Shown here: positions 49,966 through 61,002 of the stretch, one piece after another | How positions within the stretch are numbered: the first letter of the stretch is position 1 | Layout: each line of letters begins with the position of its first letter | NCBI RefSeq assembly: GCF_963583255.1 | Contig: NC_084806.1 | Location: forward strand, 28,892,935-28,956,934 | Direction of reading: 5' to 3' | DNA: 64,000 nt | DNA from: Pyrus communis | Taxonomy: Eukaryota > Streptophyta > Magnoliopsida > Rosales > Rosaceae | Translations under genes and position numbers: made by a program | The notes under the pieces: model-generated | Databases searched by the model: none | Told to the model about the DNA's origin: nothing | Seen by the model: the letters and a program-made list of their open reading frames with translations, nothing else

Positions 49966-51249
49966 TGCCCTATGTTTCCCAGAAACTGTATAAATGGTTT
50001 TTACGTTTTAAATGCCATGTCGTATGCATTACGTACTAGAATAAACATTCGTATAGCTAGGTATATTACTGCTTGATGCTGCAGATGCTCAGGTAAGCCT
50101 CAGGTGAGTATATTTTAATGGTTGTGATGGTAGTGTGTATGATTATGATGAGTTGCTTTCAGTGATTTATATCCTGCACCCCGGTGTTAGTGCTCCACCC
50201 GAGGGTAGGGCCTAGCCTTCACATGATCGTTCACCTCCCGCACCATACGCTCACCTTGGATCAAAGGCAGGTGCCAGCCTGTCGTACAGACCACATTAGA
50301 TGGTTTTGACTCGTAGGTGACTTGCGATACTTCGCACAGCCTTCACGTGATCGTAGCATTTAAGCGTACTTATTTACACCTAGAATGTCGTACAGACCAC
50401 ATAGGTGGTTCCAACTCATGTGCATGATTTGATTTGATTTGATTGTTGAGTTATAGATTCAGCCGTACAGGTCATGTTAGGTGACTTCGGCTGATATGTC
50501 ACTTTATATTAGTGCAATTCACCTGGCTTACTTATTCATGGTTGAGATGATTGTCATGGCATACACATGGTTTGGTTGAGTATAGTTTTCATATATGTTT
50601 ACAGTATTATTTTTTGGGAAACTTATACGGGTTTTAGAGTAAGGGGTTATTACATTTGAAAAGATAAATGGTTTTGAAAATTTTGTTTTTGCCCACTCAC
50701 ACTTTCTGTTTTGTGCCCCTTTAGGTTCTAGATAGAAGTTCGTGTTGGTGGCTCACGAGGACTTCACGGCGGTTCTGACAGACATTCACCAGTGTAGGGT
50801 TTCTTTTATGATATGTATAATTAGTAATTAAACTTCCGGACGGCATTATGATACCTACGCTCTAGTTATGTGTGTCTTTTACTCTAAACATTTTCACTCG
50901 CACTGATATGTTAGTCTAGCGTAATTAGTTAGCAAGTTTTTATTTATCCGTATTTTCATAGCACGTTCACTTCCACACAGCGCACATGGCTACGTCACCC
51001 TCACGTGACGGCCAACATGCCTCGATTGGGGTCGGGGTGTGTCATTTTATGTAAAACAGTTGTGACTGTGTGAAATGACTAAAAAGGGTATAATACAAGA
51101 TGTGCCATTAATTTAATTTTCTTAACAAATAAAGGTGAATTACTAAATATACTTTATTTTTAAAAGAAAAATATTTATAAACTTTATCATAAATATTAAT
51201 TAGTATGACAAGCTACTTCAATTGAAATATTTACACACTCAAGGGAGAG

Positions 51250-51518
51250 TGTTGCAGTCCTATTAGATTAGGAATGTGATTATGTAAATCCTAGTAGATC
51301 TGGAAATATCTCTTATATTCCTATTAGGAGATGATTACCTATTAAAAGTTGTAATCCTAAAAGGGTAAGGATTTTACCTATCCTACTACTATAAACAAAG
51401 GCACAATGGGATGAAATAAAACACACCTTACAATTACACATATCTCTTTCTCTCTACTATTGCCGCATCCTTCTCTCTAAGGGCTCCATAATTGTTCAGT
51501 AAATTATGCCTACAACAA
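51250..51518 (+). repeat. 3' LTR fragment of a Ty1/copia element
   Basis: TCAAGGGAGAG (copia-like PPT) precedes TGTTGCAGTCC, and the block ends GCCTACAACA. TACTACTATAAACAAAGG (about 51381-51398) is TATA-like. No copia coding sequence lies upstream and no duplication is seen, so it is a truncated copy within the hAT element. Confidence 0.45.
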
Positions 51519-51894
51519 TATCACAATTTTTTGTGGGTAAATTACATTTTGCACCCTCAAGTTTGAGTGGAATTGCAACCTCATACAACATCTTTAAAAC
51601 ATTTCAATCTCATACATTTACTTACATTTTCATTACAATTTCATACTTCCTTTAAAAATTATGTGAAGTTTACAGTTAATTGATGATGTGCCAATTAAAA
51701 TTTTCACATAGATAAAAAAATTATAAAAAAAATCAATATGAAAAAAAAATGTAATTTTTTTATGTTAAATAGGCCCACCCCTTCAATGTGCAGCTGCAAT
51801 TCTACATTTCTATCCCCATTCGACTTCATTACGAGAGAGATCATTGCCCAGGCATCATCTTTGTTGCCATCATCGGCCATCACATAGCCATCAC

Positions 51895-52090
51895 CACCAC
51901 TATAGCATCCTTGAGCCGCTTCACCGCCATGGTGCTCCTGTCGTTCAACACCGCCTCGTACACTGCCCCGTACACCGCCCCCAGGCATTTTTTCCCCGAT
52001 ATCTCCGCCAACGCCCACATCAAATCCTCCAGCTCAAGCTACTGCCTCCGGTACAAAAACACCAGCTTGCTTCTGTCGAAATTGAGAAAA
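51895..52090 (-). pseudogene. Captured fragment of an LRR receptor-like kinase gene
   Basis: The minus strand from about 52090 reads FDRSKLVFLYRRQ, stop, LELEDLMWALAEISGKKCL, then GAVYGAVYEAVLND and RSTMAVKRLKDAIV. This matches the start of the kinase domain of LRR receptor-like kinases of the RLK902/PRK type, whose family pattern is L-V-F-F...F-x-L-E-D-L-L-R-A-S-A-E...G-K...G-T-x-Y-K-A-V-L...V-A-V-K-R-L-K-D. The nucleotide loop is partly kept and the VAIK-type lysine is present. A TAG and an apparent GAVY duplication disable it. Only this N-lobe piece is present, inside a hAT element, so it is a transduplicated gene fragment. Sequence on either side (to about 52434) may be more decayed parts of the same gene. 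Confidence 0.7.
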
Positions 52091-52674
52091 TATTGAATCT
52101 TTGCTGTAGTGGAATCGAAGCTCGACGACCCAGATGAAGCCAATTCAAATCTCGAAAGTTCAGAATGTCGATTGGGATTGGAAGCTGTGGTGGGGTGGGG
52201 GGGGGGGGTGTTCAAAAAAGGGGTTGGAATCAAATTATATAGGAGTTTTGATGTGGCAGGAGGTGGAGGCTTGAGTTGGGAATGAAGTTTCAAGTTGGGG
52301 ATTGGGTTTGGGGTGACGAGTTGGGAGCGAACGAGTGAAACGGGAGCGAGAGAACTAGTGAGATGGCAGAGCAAGGAGGAGGACGACATGAGAGGTGAGG
52401 GTAGGATCGGCATTTGGAAACTTTCATTAAACATTACTGTTCACCCGTGTTTCTAAGATAAAAAGTTGGTTTTTGAAAGTAACAAATAGTTTCTTCCACT
52501 TTTCAGCTGTTTCTCGCAGCAATTTTGAAAATAAGTGCTTTGTTGCTAAGTTACCAAACACAATATTGAGCTCAACTTTTTTTTCATCCCTGCTTTTAAA
52601 AAAAATTTAAGCAATACCAAACTGGTACTATGACCCCATTACTTAAAAATCCTGGCTACGCCACTGTTGTCAAG

Positions 52675-53354
52675 GATACTAAGCAAGAAAATAAACATTA
52701 TTAAAGCTAGAGTGTTACAGGAGATTGAAGAAAACTTCTTCTGAGCTAAAAGTTGTCAATAAATTGTTTAAGAATGTAAATTCAAATTGGAAATTTGACA
52801 GAATATATTAGTATTTATAAACAAATAGTTTTACTATTTAAAACACCAATGTGTTTTGTAATAAGCAATACATGTCAAATTGTACAGTTAATTAAATAGA
52901 AACAATATCAATATAATCAGCTGTTGACCGCTAAGTTGACGTTGAAACTTGGCATAAATTTGCACCAAATGATATCTTGGATATATTAGTCCATATATTC
53001 AATGAATGAGGTCCATGAGAACCGTTTCTATGGCACATCGTGTCTGCCATGCCATCCTCTAGCTGCTATACATACAAGGGGAACAAAGTTCTTGAAATAA
53101 GGGGTGCGTGTACATATATACATATATACATATATATATACCTATATATATACATATATATATGAAGCCTTTAAGGGAAGGAATTCCAACTTTTCAAACA
53201 TCTTCTTAACCGTTAGATTTGGTTTTAATAAAATCTTGTGATTGAGATTTTGCGGCCTATAATTTAATCTTAGCCACAGTATTTCATTAAAGTCAAATAT
53301 AATGGGTAAGAGGGTGTCCTCATTTTTTTTGAAAAATAAAAATCTCTTCCCTTA
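52675..53354. other. Intergenic DNA with TA-rich repeat and a small MITE-like block
   Basis: (TA)n with CATATA interruptions at about 53112-53163. Block 53157-53354 has inverted AAGGGAAGG / CTTCCCTT ends. Its left edge matches the complement of 61631-61662 (GAAGC...TAAGGGAAGGAAT). No gene. Confidence 0.5.
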
Positions 53355-53765
53355 GACCAACTCCAATGGTAGGCTAAAAGTCAAATTACCCCCAAAAATT
53401 TTCCCCCAAACCCACTCCAACTCAAGGGAAAATTTTGGGCTAAATGTTAAATGTTAAACCAATGCCAAATTCCCCCTAAAATTTAGCCCAGAAATCAGAG
53501 TGTACTCTACCCAATATTTATCGGAATTTAATTTTTTTTAGATTAAAATGTTCATAAAATTAATTTACGATAGTTTACATATCTATTTTAAAAAAAAAAA
53601 AAAAATTAATTTAACAAAAAAAATAGCCTAAGTTCATTCTTTAATAATCCCGAGCTAAAATTTTAGGCTAGAACGGTTGGAGCAAAAAAGCTGTTTCTGG
53701 CCTAAAAGCTAAATTTTCCGGGCTAAAAAATTTAGTTTTTAGCCCAACCATTGGAGATGGTCTTA
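53352..53765 (+). mobile_element. Harbinger/Tourist-like MITE, copy 1
   Basis: Element 53355-53762, flanked by TTA (53352-53354; 53763-53765). Left end GACCAACTCCAATGGT; right end ACCATTGGAGATGGTC, whose complement is GACCATCTCCAATGGT. TTA target sites and short inverted ends fit PIF/Harbinger MITEs. No ORF. Confidence 0.75.
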
Positions 53766-54173
53766 GATCAACTCCAATGATGGGCTAAAAGCTAAATTAC
53801 CCCCAAAAATTTCCCCCCAAACCCACTCCAACCCAAGGGGAAAATTTGGACTAAATGCTAAATGCTAAACCAAGGTCAAATTCCCTCCAAAGTTTAGCCC
53901 ATAAATCGGAGTGGACTCCACCCAATATTTATCAGAATTTAAATTTTTTTAAATTAAAATGTTCATAAAATTAATTTACGATAGTCTACATATTTTTTTT
54001 TTTTTAAAAAATCTAATTTAACAAAAAAAAATACCCTAAGTTCATTCTTTAATAATCCCGGGCTAAAATTTTAGACTAGAACGGTTAGAACAGAAAAACT
54101 GTTTCTGGGCTAAAAGCTAAATTTTTTGGGCTAAAATATTTGGTTTTTAGCCCAACCATAAGAGATGGTCTTA
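53763..54173 (+). mobile_element. Harbinger/Tourist-like MITE, copy 2
   Basis: Element 53766-54170, same orientation and about the same length as copy 1 (405 versus 408 bp) with scattered differences. It shares the central TTA (53763-53765) with copy 1 and has TTA on its right (54171-54173). Confidence 0.75.
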
Positions 54174-54178
54174 AAGGA

Positions 54179-54221
<43 letters not shown>

Positions 54222-55317
54222 TTGATATGTATGCATGTATGATTGATTCATATGTACTGTTGTCTACGCAACTACAGCTGTCTAAATCTATCAAAAGACA
54301 TTATAATGATTAGTGGTCCTGTCCTTGTGTAATTGAGAGATATATGTCCAAAGTCAAAAGCATGTGTATGCATATAAAGGGACATGGATGCTCTCCGGAT
54401 CCAATTGTGCTAATTCTAGGGATCCATTAATATAGACTGTTGAAATTTAATCCAACGGCTAAAATTTTTATAACTTTAAAGTGAGCCTTGTTTGTAGCCG
54501 TTGAAGTATAATATTTATTTTATGTTTTTCATAAATGAGCCATGCAAATAATTTTCTTACAATGTCAATAATAATTTTTTTTCTTTCCATATATTAGGTT
54601 GCCATTACTGCAAGTATGATATGCAAAGTATATACTGGTCTCAGTCGTTGGAATTGAAATAATACATATACATAACAAAATTAACTTTGTTAATTCCATT
54701 CATTTGAATCTCATTTTTGCCTTGCGGCTCTTTGCATTTATTTAAAAAACAAGAAAAATATTGTGAAATTAGAATACACCTACCTACTTAAATACAATTG
54801 TCACATTGGGTGAGGAATTTTCCTCTTCATGATCTCTTGTACGCCAAAAAGAAAAAGAAAAAAAAAAAAAAAAAAAAAAAAACCATGATATGGTTTGCAT
54901 ATCATGTTTTGGTGTATGAATACTCTTCTTTGTACGCTTGCTTCCTCTGCCGCAACATGTTTAATTTCCTATATCTTGACCTCTCTGACTTTTTGGGTGT
55001 TTTTGGAGTGTGGTCAGAATATACGGTGGCTTTAAGTATACTGAGATATAAATTGGGCAGACGAAGGTGATGGAGATGTATGATTAATTTGTTTCTCTCA
55101 CATGTTTATTTTGCGAAAAAAGGAATTGGACTTTGGGGGGGGGGGGGGGGGGGGGGGGGTGGGTTTCTTCATGCATAAGATTTGTGTCTAGCCCGCGCGC
55201 TCTCTCTCTCTCTCTCGTGCATGAAATGTATATTTCTTGATTTGTTTGTCAAGTCGCAGCCACAAGGGTCAGGGTCTGAAAGTTGGGGACCCGGACTGTT
55301 TTGGGAGTATCATGGGG
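54174..55317. other. 3' flank of CYP707A with simple repeats
   Basis: (TA)n at 54181-54218, poly(A) at 54849-54881, (TC)n at about 55200-55217, and a G25 run at 55135-55159 that is poly(C) on the CYP707A coding strand, about 160 bp after its stop codon. No other gene. Confidence 0.6.
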
Positions 55318-57692
55318 TTATATGATAGTTTTAGGAGATAATATGATGGGCAGGCCATTTTGGGGAAGAGCAAAAGGGCCATACTGTATGCCATTTTGTG
55401 CACCAACAATAGACCATCTGCATAAAGCCACATACATAACATGTCAGCCACCTCCACAACCAGATCAACAAATCTATTTAATTTACATAAATATAACAAC
55501 ATTCTACTTTTAGAAATTGAGGAGGAGGTGGTGGTTGTAGCTCTGCAGTGCTGCCACTGCCCGTTGCATGCCTACCCTCTCCCCTCAAAACTACCAAATA
55601 AGTGAAAGTACCCACCTGTACTTTGTTGTTAGATGGTGCAAAAAGACCAAAATCTCCAGCTTGGCCAATTCATTCCCTGGACATGAGTGGTTCCCGCTGC
55701 CAAATGGCATGTATGTATTGGGTTTTGGAGCAACCTGTGTCAGACAGTAACATAAAGATGATGAGTATATATCCACTATACAATACATGCATCTATCTCC
55801 AATGTTATCCAAGATTGAATGAAGAATGAATTTATGGCGGATGATGTTAGTGTTTACCTCAAATCTGGAAGGATCAAACTTGTCAGGGTCAGGAAAGATT
55901 TCTGGGCTGTGGTGAATATTTCTGAAAAGTGGTAAAACTTTCCACCCCTTTGGTATCAGATAACCTGAAAACACATCAATATTTGATCATCAGCAAACAA
56001 CAGATTATTAAGTTTAAAGTAACTTCAAGTAAGAAAATAGAAAAAGGAAAGTAGTAAATGTTTGGTTTGGTAATTACTGACCTTCATATTCAACATCCTC
56101 CACAGCTTCCCTGAAAGTAAAAGATAAAATGGAAGCAACTCTAAGAGTCTCCTGAATAACCCTACAAGTCATGGGCATCTTTTTGGTATCTGCCCAACTC
56201 AGAACTTTATCCTCTTCCTCTTTTTTTGACCTTATTATTGCTTCTTGCTCATCCTGTAGAATCACAGCCATTACAAAAAATTAGAACCCACAAAAGGAAC
56301 TTCAAAAAAAAAAAAAAAAAAAAAAAAGAATTTGATGATTACAATGCTTACAGTGACAGCTTGAAGCACACTTGGGTTTTCCCCAAGGTACTTGACAATC
56401 CAAGTCAAGACGCTGGCCGTGGTGTCACGGGCAGCAAAGATGACACCAATAACGTTGTCGGCGATTTGTTGGTCCGTGAGGCCTTCTTTGCTACCCATGA
56501 ATGATCCGAGAAGATCCTTATGGTCCTCCTCCTCCACCTGCATCCTTTGCCTCCTTTTAGATATAATTTTGGCCAAGATCTGAGCAAGCTCCTTCCTTGC
56601 TTTCATTGACTTGTGAAACAGTGTGCCTGGAAGATTAATGGGCATTGAATTGTATCCCTTCTCAAGAATGTAGTAACACCTCTTCAGATCCTCTCTGTAC
56701 AGAATCTCATCCTTTCCAAATATAGAAAGGAGTGCAACATTGAATGTGAACTGCACCACCAAAAATTGATTCATCGGTACACAATTTAACATTATGTCAA
56801 CCAAAAATGTTATATCAGCACAACAATTCACTGCAGGAAAATGTTCTCTTGGCCGACTGTTAATCTTGTCAAACTAGTTGAGGCGACTGTCAGTCTCGTC
56901 AGACAACCACCTCCATTTTTGCCATGTGTAGCAGTTTAGATTCAGCATTTGGCTAGAGAACATTCCCGAGCGCTGTATATTTACAGCTCTTCTAATTCGA
57001 ATTCTCTCTGTTTTGCTCTGTTGAGAGAGTGGGGTGTGGCAATAATTACTCACCGTTTTCATTTCTTGGAAGGAGTTGATCAAGCGGCCTTGGCAAGACT
57101 TGAGAGAGTCTTTGGCAATGGATTCAATGTCAGGGATGATACTTCTGACGGCTTCCGGCATGAAGGCACGAAGGACAAGCTTTCTCAATTTGGCATGGTA
57201 ATCTCCTTGGTGGAAAAAGATGGCTTCTTTCCCCAACATCCTCTCTTTGCTTGCCGGAAAAGTTGGCTTGAACAGATGGGCTCGAGAAAGCACGAATTTG
57301 GCCGCTTCCGGGCTCGAAATCATCACACATGGACAACCCAAGATGTGGGTTTTGAAGATTGACCCAAACCTATCAATCAAAATGTTCAAAACATATATCA
57401 TCAGTACATAAAATCAACTAGCCAGGCACTCAATTCAGAAAGAAAAAAAAAACGGAGATGTGAATTAAAAGAGCAAATACCTCTTTTGTTTAGAGGCAAA
57501 GAAGACATTTGGGTTTTGAGAGTAGAGTTGGAAGGTTTCTCCAATGTAAGGCCAGCCCAAGGAACCCGGTGGAAGTGGGAATTTCCGGCGAACCGGAGTG
57601 AAGAGCTTGGTGATGAGGGAATTGATGACAAAGAGGAATAAGACAAGAAAGGCAAAGATGCAAAACAAGTAGTTTAGGAGATTCAACTCCAT
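55318..57692 (-). CDS. CYP707A: Abscisic acid 8'-hydroxylase, cytochrome P450 CYP707A, seven exons
   Basis: Exons (-): 57692-57481, 57369-57054, 56750-56352, 56253-56082, 55964-55858, 55734-55616, 55417-55318. All six introns are GT-AG; the sum is 1425 bp, 474 residues, usual for the family. The N-terminus has a hydrophobic anchor (residues 3-30) and the hinge FPLPPGSLGWPYIGE. Later motifs: FKPTFPASKERMLGKEAIFF, I-helix AARDTTAS (282-289), K-helix ETLR (344-347), TFREAVEDVEYEG, FDPSRFE and the heme loop PFGSGNHSCPG with Cys420. The C-terminal exon reads SIVGAQNGIQYGPFALPQNG. CYP707A enzymes sit in the ER membrane and hydroxylate ABA at C-8', leading to phaseic acid, the main route of ABA breakdown. 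No stop or frameshift is seen. The paralogue (A1-A4 type) cannot be decided here. Confidence 0.95.
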
Positions 57693-57770
57693 TATATTTC
57701 TTGTTTTTCTTGGAATTGAATTGAATTAAATTGTAGTGAACCGACTGACTAGTAACTAGAAAACTATTAA

Positions 57771-57793
57771 GCAGCAGCAGCAGCAGCAGCAGA
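57771..57793. repeat. (GCA)n trinucleotide repeat in the CYP707A 5' leader
   Basis: About seven GCA units on the plus strand (CTG on the gene strand), some 80-100 bp upstream of the start codon and downstream of the TATA box, so likely transcribed. Confidence 0.85.
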
Positions 57794-57850
57794 AGAAGAG
57801 GACGAAAACAACTAGTTGTGTTGTGAAGAAAACAAGTGAAGTGGTGGGAA

Positions 57851-57858
57851 TATTTATA
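57851..57858 (-). promoter_or_regulatory. TATA box of CYP707A
   Basis: TATAAATA on the minus strand, about 160 bp upstream of the ATG at 57692. Expected transcription start near 57825, giving a leader of about 130 nt. Confidence 0.7.
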
Positions 57859-59914
57859 GGGTATTGGGAGAGGAAGAGAGAAGGTGTGCGGCGTGCCCCT
57901 TTCATTTACAGCTCGAATCCCACACACGGAATATCTCCCTCCAGCTCATTCTTACGCTTTCACTTGTTTTACTATTTTTACTCTCTCTTCCTTCTTCCTT
58001 TATTTTCGGCTTTACGGAAGCCGAGGGGTTGGGGTTGGGGTTGCCAGAATGGTTTACAACTCTCCACTTAATTTTGAATTTTAACAATGCCTTTTGTGGG
58101 ACCCTCCGACTCTGTTTTAATCTACTCTTTGATTTGCCTGTCAAATGCACACAACCTCCTCATGTTGTATCAAAACTGCATTCAAAATGAACCAGTGTGC
58201 TATGTAGTGGAATGCCTCTTATATTTACGGTAAGGGCTTTAGAGAGAGAGAGGGAAGGAGAGGAGAGAGAGCACGTGCAGAAGCAATGCATAAAGAACGT
58301 GTACCCTGCAAGTTTCCTCGTATAGGAGTTTGACCGTACGACAGGAGAAATTTTTAGATGTAACGGGAACACGGATACATCATGTGTTTTTATGTAAGTA
58401 GTAGAAATTTTTATTTTTTAAGTTACTAACTTTTAAACACATATATCTCATATTTTATATAACGACACGTGGTGTATCATTCCGTGTGACAGTCACATTG
58501 AAAAATCTCTCGTCCGACGAGGCATTGGTGAATCACGAAATAAGTGCAGGTTTTTTTTTTTTTTTTTTTTTTTTTGAAGAACAAGTGCAGGTTTTTTTTA
58601 ACCGGAAGGAGAACACATTCACAGACGCGTGAAAAGCTTAAATGCAAAAACACCTCTTTGAGCGATACAAAAGGCAACCTTTATCTCATCCTCTATCATC
58701 CGTAGTAACTCTCCAACTATTTTAAGACGTATTAATTAAATATTCATAGTTGTTGGAAGGCTTGTTATATTAACATTCTACATATTGTTGAATACACCTC
58801 ATATACTTAATACATCTCACATTTGCCTTTTCAATTAAAATTCATGTTAATACACCTTACATACATTCGCATAGTATCCTCACACCCCACACTCTCAACA
58901 TGTGCCTTGCATCATACACCCTACATTTTTTACAGACATACCACACTCTTCACATTATTAACAATAATGTCAAAAGCCAATGCTCAATTCACATCCACTA
59001 GATTAAAAAAAAAAAAAAAAACAAATCTTATTAATCACTTAACATGTAGATTCCAATACAATTACAATTTCCCTTCTTTCTTGGCTATGGCTTCCCTCAA
59101 TATGCACGTAAATAAAATAACGAAAATAGTGACTCTCTAAGCCCTATAGACTGAAGATCAAAAACGAATTTAGCCTCCGTCTGCCCCTTTTCCCGAACAT
59201 TGTAAAATCCTTGAATTTCTCTTCAGCATCGGCACGAAAATGATCATGTCAAATCTCTTCATGTTCTAGTCACTTATATCACGATTATGCCTCAAGCACA
59301 ATATGATCATTTGAAATCTTAGGCTGCAAATTCTTCACTTTTAGTCTTTTACTCAAATTCTTCAAAGCAATAGGAAAGTTCCCTACATCATTTTCATCTC
59401 GCAGGGGCAAACTCCTACCACAAATTTTTGCAACAAATTATGTTCAATACCGTCTTAGAGAAGCTCTTCAAAATCACTAACATTTCCCTCTAAATCAAAC
59501 CAAACACTACTCATTCTTTGAGAGTTACAGTATTTCGAAATAACACTTAAGCTTATTTGATCGAACAACACCCTTTCAGTACCTGTTTGAGCTCTTTCTA
59601 GTTTTACTGATGTCTCTTTGTATTTTCATTAGTAGGTTTGTTCTACATCAGAGGGTGAGAATGGTTTTGAGAGTTGAAGAAGATAAATAATCTTCAGATA
59701 TACACGTTAAAAGTCATTTGAGATGTATTTAGATTTTTTTTAATTTTTTTTTAACTTTATGAGGTCGAAATTGGCATTGCATGAGGGTATATAAATTATT
59801 TAATATTAAATTTTAATACGGGGTGTATTCAACATTATGTGGGGTGCTAATAAAAAAAGTCTTGTTGGAAATATGAAGTTAAATTAGAAAGTCAAAACCA
59901 TATCTAGACAATTT
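57859..59914. other. CYP707A promoter region and intergenic DNA
   Basis: No gene other than the CYP707A upstream region. Contains (GA)n (about 58240-58270) and T/A runs (58552-58576; 59006-59021). Confidence 0.5.
58272..58472. promoter_or_regulatory. Two G-box/ABRE-like sites upstream of CYP707A
   Basis: GCACGTGC (CACGTG at 58272-58277) and ACACGTGG (58465-58472) lie about 0.45 and 0.64 kb upstream of the predicted start. The second is a good ABRE core for bZIP factors of the ABF/ABI5 type. CYP707A genes are known to be induced by ABA, which would make these plausible feedback sites; binding is not shown here. Confidence 0.4.
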
Positions 59915-60730
59915 TATTTTTTTTGGGTGAAAAACCTTAGTTGTACAAGGGAAAATTTTTTGATAATGAAAAAAAGAAATTACACCTAGTTACGGGGGAC
60001 TAAAACCTTACCCTCATAATACAAGAAACAAAAAAGGAGAAAACTTATATGAAAACGAAGAGGTGACATAAAACTTACCCTCTAGAACCGAAAACAAAAA
60101 AGATACAAGGAAAAGAAGGGAGGGTGGGATATGAAACCTAACCCCTCTAAAGCCCAAGGGTTTAAACCTGTAAACAAGTCGAACAACACCACAAGGTAAG
60201 GAAAAAAAAAAAAGAAAGTAAGACAAACATATATGTCGAGATGCACTTTTGAGAAACAAAAGCCAAACAAGCCAACATAGTCTGAAAACAAAGTAGCATG
60301 AGTTGTTGGGGGAGGAGAATCATGCCATAATAAATGTGGAGAACACAAGCCCATATTAGCAAAATGATCCCCAAAAACATTTCATTTGCGATATATGTGA
60401 GAAGTGTAGAAAGTTATCTTCTGAATCGATCCAAACAAATATAACATTGCGTACGAAGAGGCCAAGGAAAATCATAATTAGTCAATTGGAGAACGAAAAT
60501 AACACTAGAAGAGTTACTTTCCAGCCAAAAACAATGCCAACCCTAATGAATAATTGCTAATAACTCTACAAAAAAATAAAAAAGGGTTGTGATGACCAAT
60601 ACTTTGGTAGAAATCTCTAAGAAAATGACCATGGCAATCTTTGAAAACTGTATTAAGTTTAATCCAAGAAAACCAAGAGGAGACCAAAGCACATGAAGAA
60701 TAGTAGGCACCTTGCTAGGGATAGGTCAGA
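59915..60730 (-). pseudogene. LINE 3'-end remnant (RNase H C-terminus and 3' UTR), copy 1
   Basis: The minus strand includes a frame with MGLCSPHLLWHDSPPPTTHA then TLFSDYVGLFGFCFS (60354-60250), which looks like the D-x-LAN-x-G...W...P end of the RNase H domain of plant LINE ORF2. It is followed by a T-rich 3' UTR. Upstream pieces (60400-60730) match the same domain in other frames. Heavily decayed; no RT domain is present. Confidence 0.45.
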
Positions 60731-60789
60731 TTCCCATAGAATAAATGATACGAGTGTCAACACCCTGAGAGTAACCAGGATTAAACTTC

Positions 60790-61002
60790 AACAATTCAAA
60801 CCATCTATATTTGTAAGCCTTGATTCATAGATCATCCTTACAAAAATTCAATTCAATCCGAAATCATTTGCCTATTTAATTATCACGATGAGATTTCAAT
60901 GATTCTTAGAGAACAAGGTGTTCGTCAATTTCTTTGAACTCAATTAGATGCTTCAAATATTTCCAATTTGGCTAATATTTTGTAAGGATGATCTACGAGG
61001 TA
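60790..61002. repeat. Dispersed repeat copy, left part
   Basis: Related to 25320-25530. Continues at 61521 after the solo LTR insertion; AGGTA at 60998-61002 is the left target-site copy. Confidence 0.65.

Larger units (their letters stand above)
45973..51044 (+). repeat. 3' LTR of the chromovirus, interrupted
   Basis: Begins with TGACAACCCGTCCCG after a purine tract (AAAGGGGGGTAG). Its two halves, 45973-46923 and about 49588-51044, together make about 2.4 kb. Between them sits a related LTR in the opposite orientation. The right half ends GGGGTCGGGGTGTGTCA. Confidence 0.75.
41325..51049 (+). mobile_element. Ty3/gypsy chromovirus (Tekay-like), internally deleted
   Basis: TTTTA at 41325-41329 and 51045-51049 flanks TGTGACAACCC (41330) and GGGTGTGTCA (to 51044). 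The left LTR is related to the right one for about 830 bp, to 42159. It then jumps directly into the C-terminal coding part of gag, so the rest of the 5' LTR, the PBS and most of gag are deleted. pol follows with a C-terminal chromodomain, which places it among chromoviruses. The 3' LTR is split by an antisense solo LTR (46924-49583). Multiple stops show it is dead. Confidence 0.85.
40776..52674. mobile_element. Non-autonomous hAT transposon with later insertions (with 8-bp TSD)
   Basis: TTGTCAAG at 40776-40783 and at 52667-52674 flank an element (40784-52666) that starts CAATGGCGGAGACA. It ends CTGGCTACGCCACTG, whose complement is CAGTGGCGTAGCCAG. An 8-bp duplication and CAGTGGCG-type ends define hAT elements. 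The inner TGGGGTCAT is also mirrored at both ends. Without the 9.7-kb chromovirus the element is about 2.2 kb. It has no transposase. Its right half holds a receptor-kinase gene fragment (51895-52090) and a copia LTR fragment. Confidence 0.8.

Noticed and set aside
46924..51044. A 4.1-kb terminal-inverted-repeat DNA transposon (TGACACACCC...GGGTGTGTCA)
   Set aside because: No flanking duplication for these ends. The inverted similarity is better explained by a reverse-oriented solo LTR inside a related LTR, with TTTTA and CACG duplications supporting that.
41170..52590. Additional MITE whose two halves flank the chromovirus (GTGTTTGGTAAAC left; GTTACCAAACAC right)
   Set aside because: The two short motifs are inverted, but no target duplication could be fixed; they may be subterminal parts of the hAT element.
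55602..55829. Plus-strand ORFs across the 3' half of CYP707A
   Set aside because: Antisense shadows of the P450 exons.
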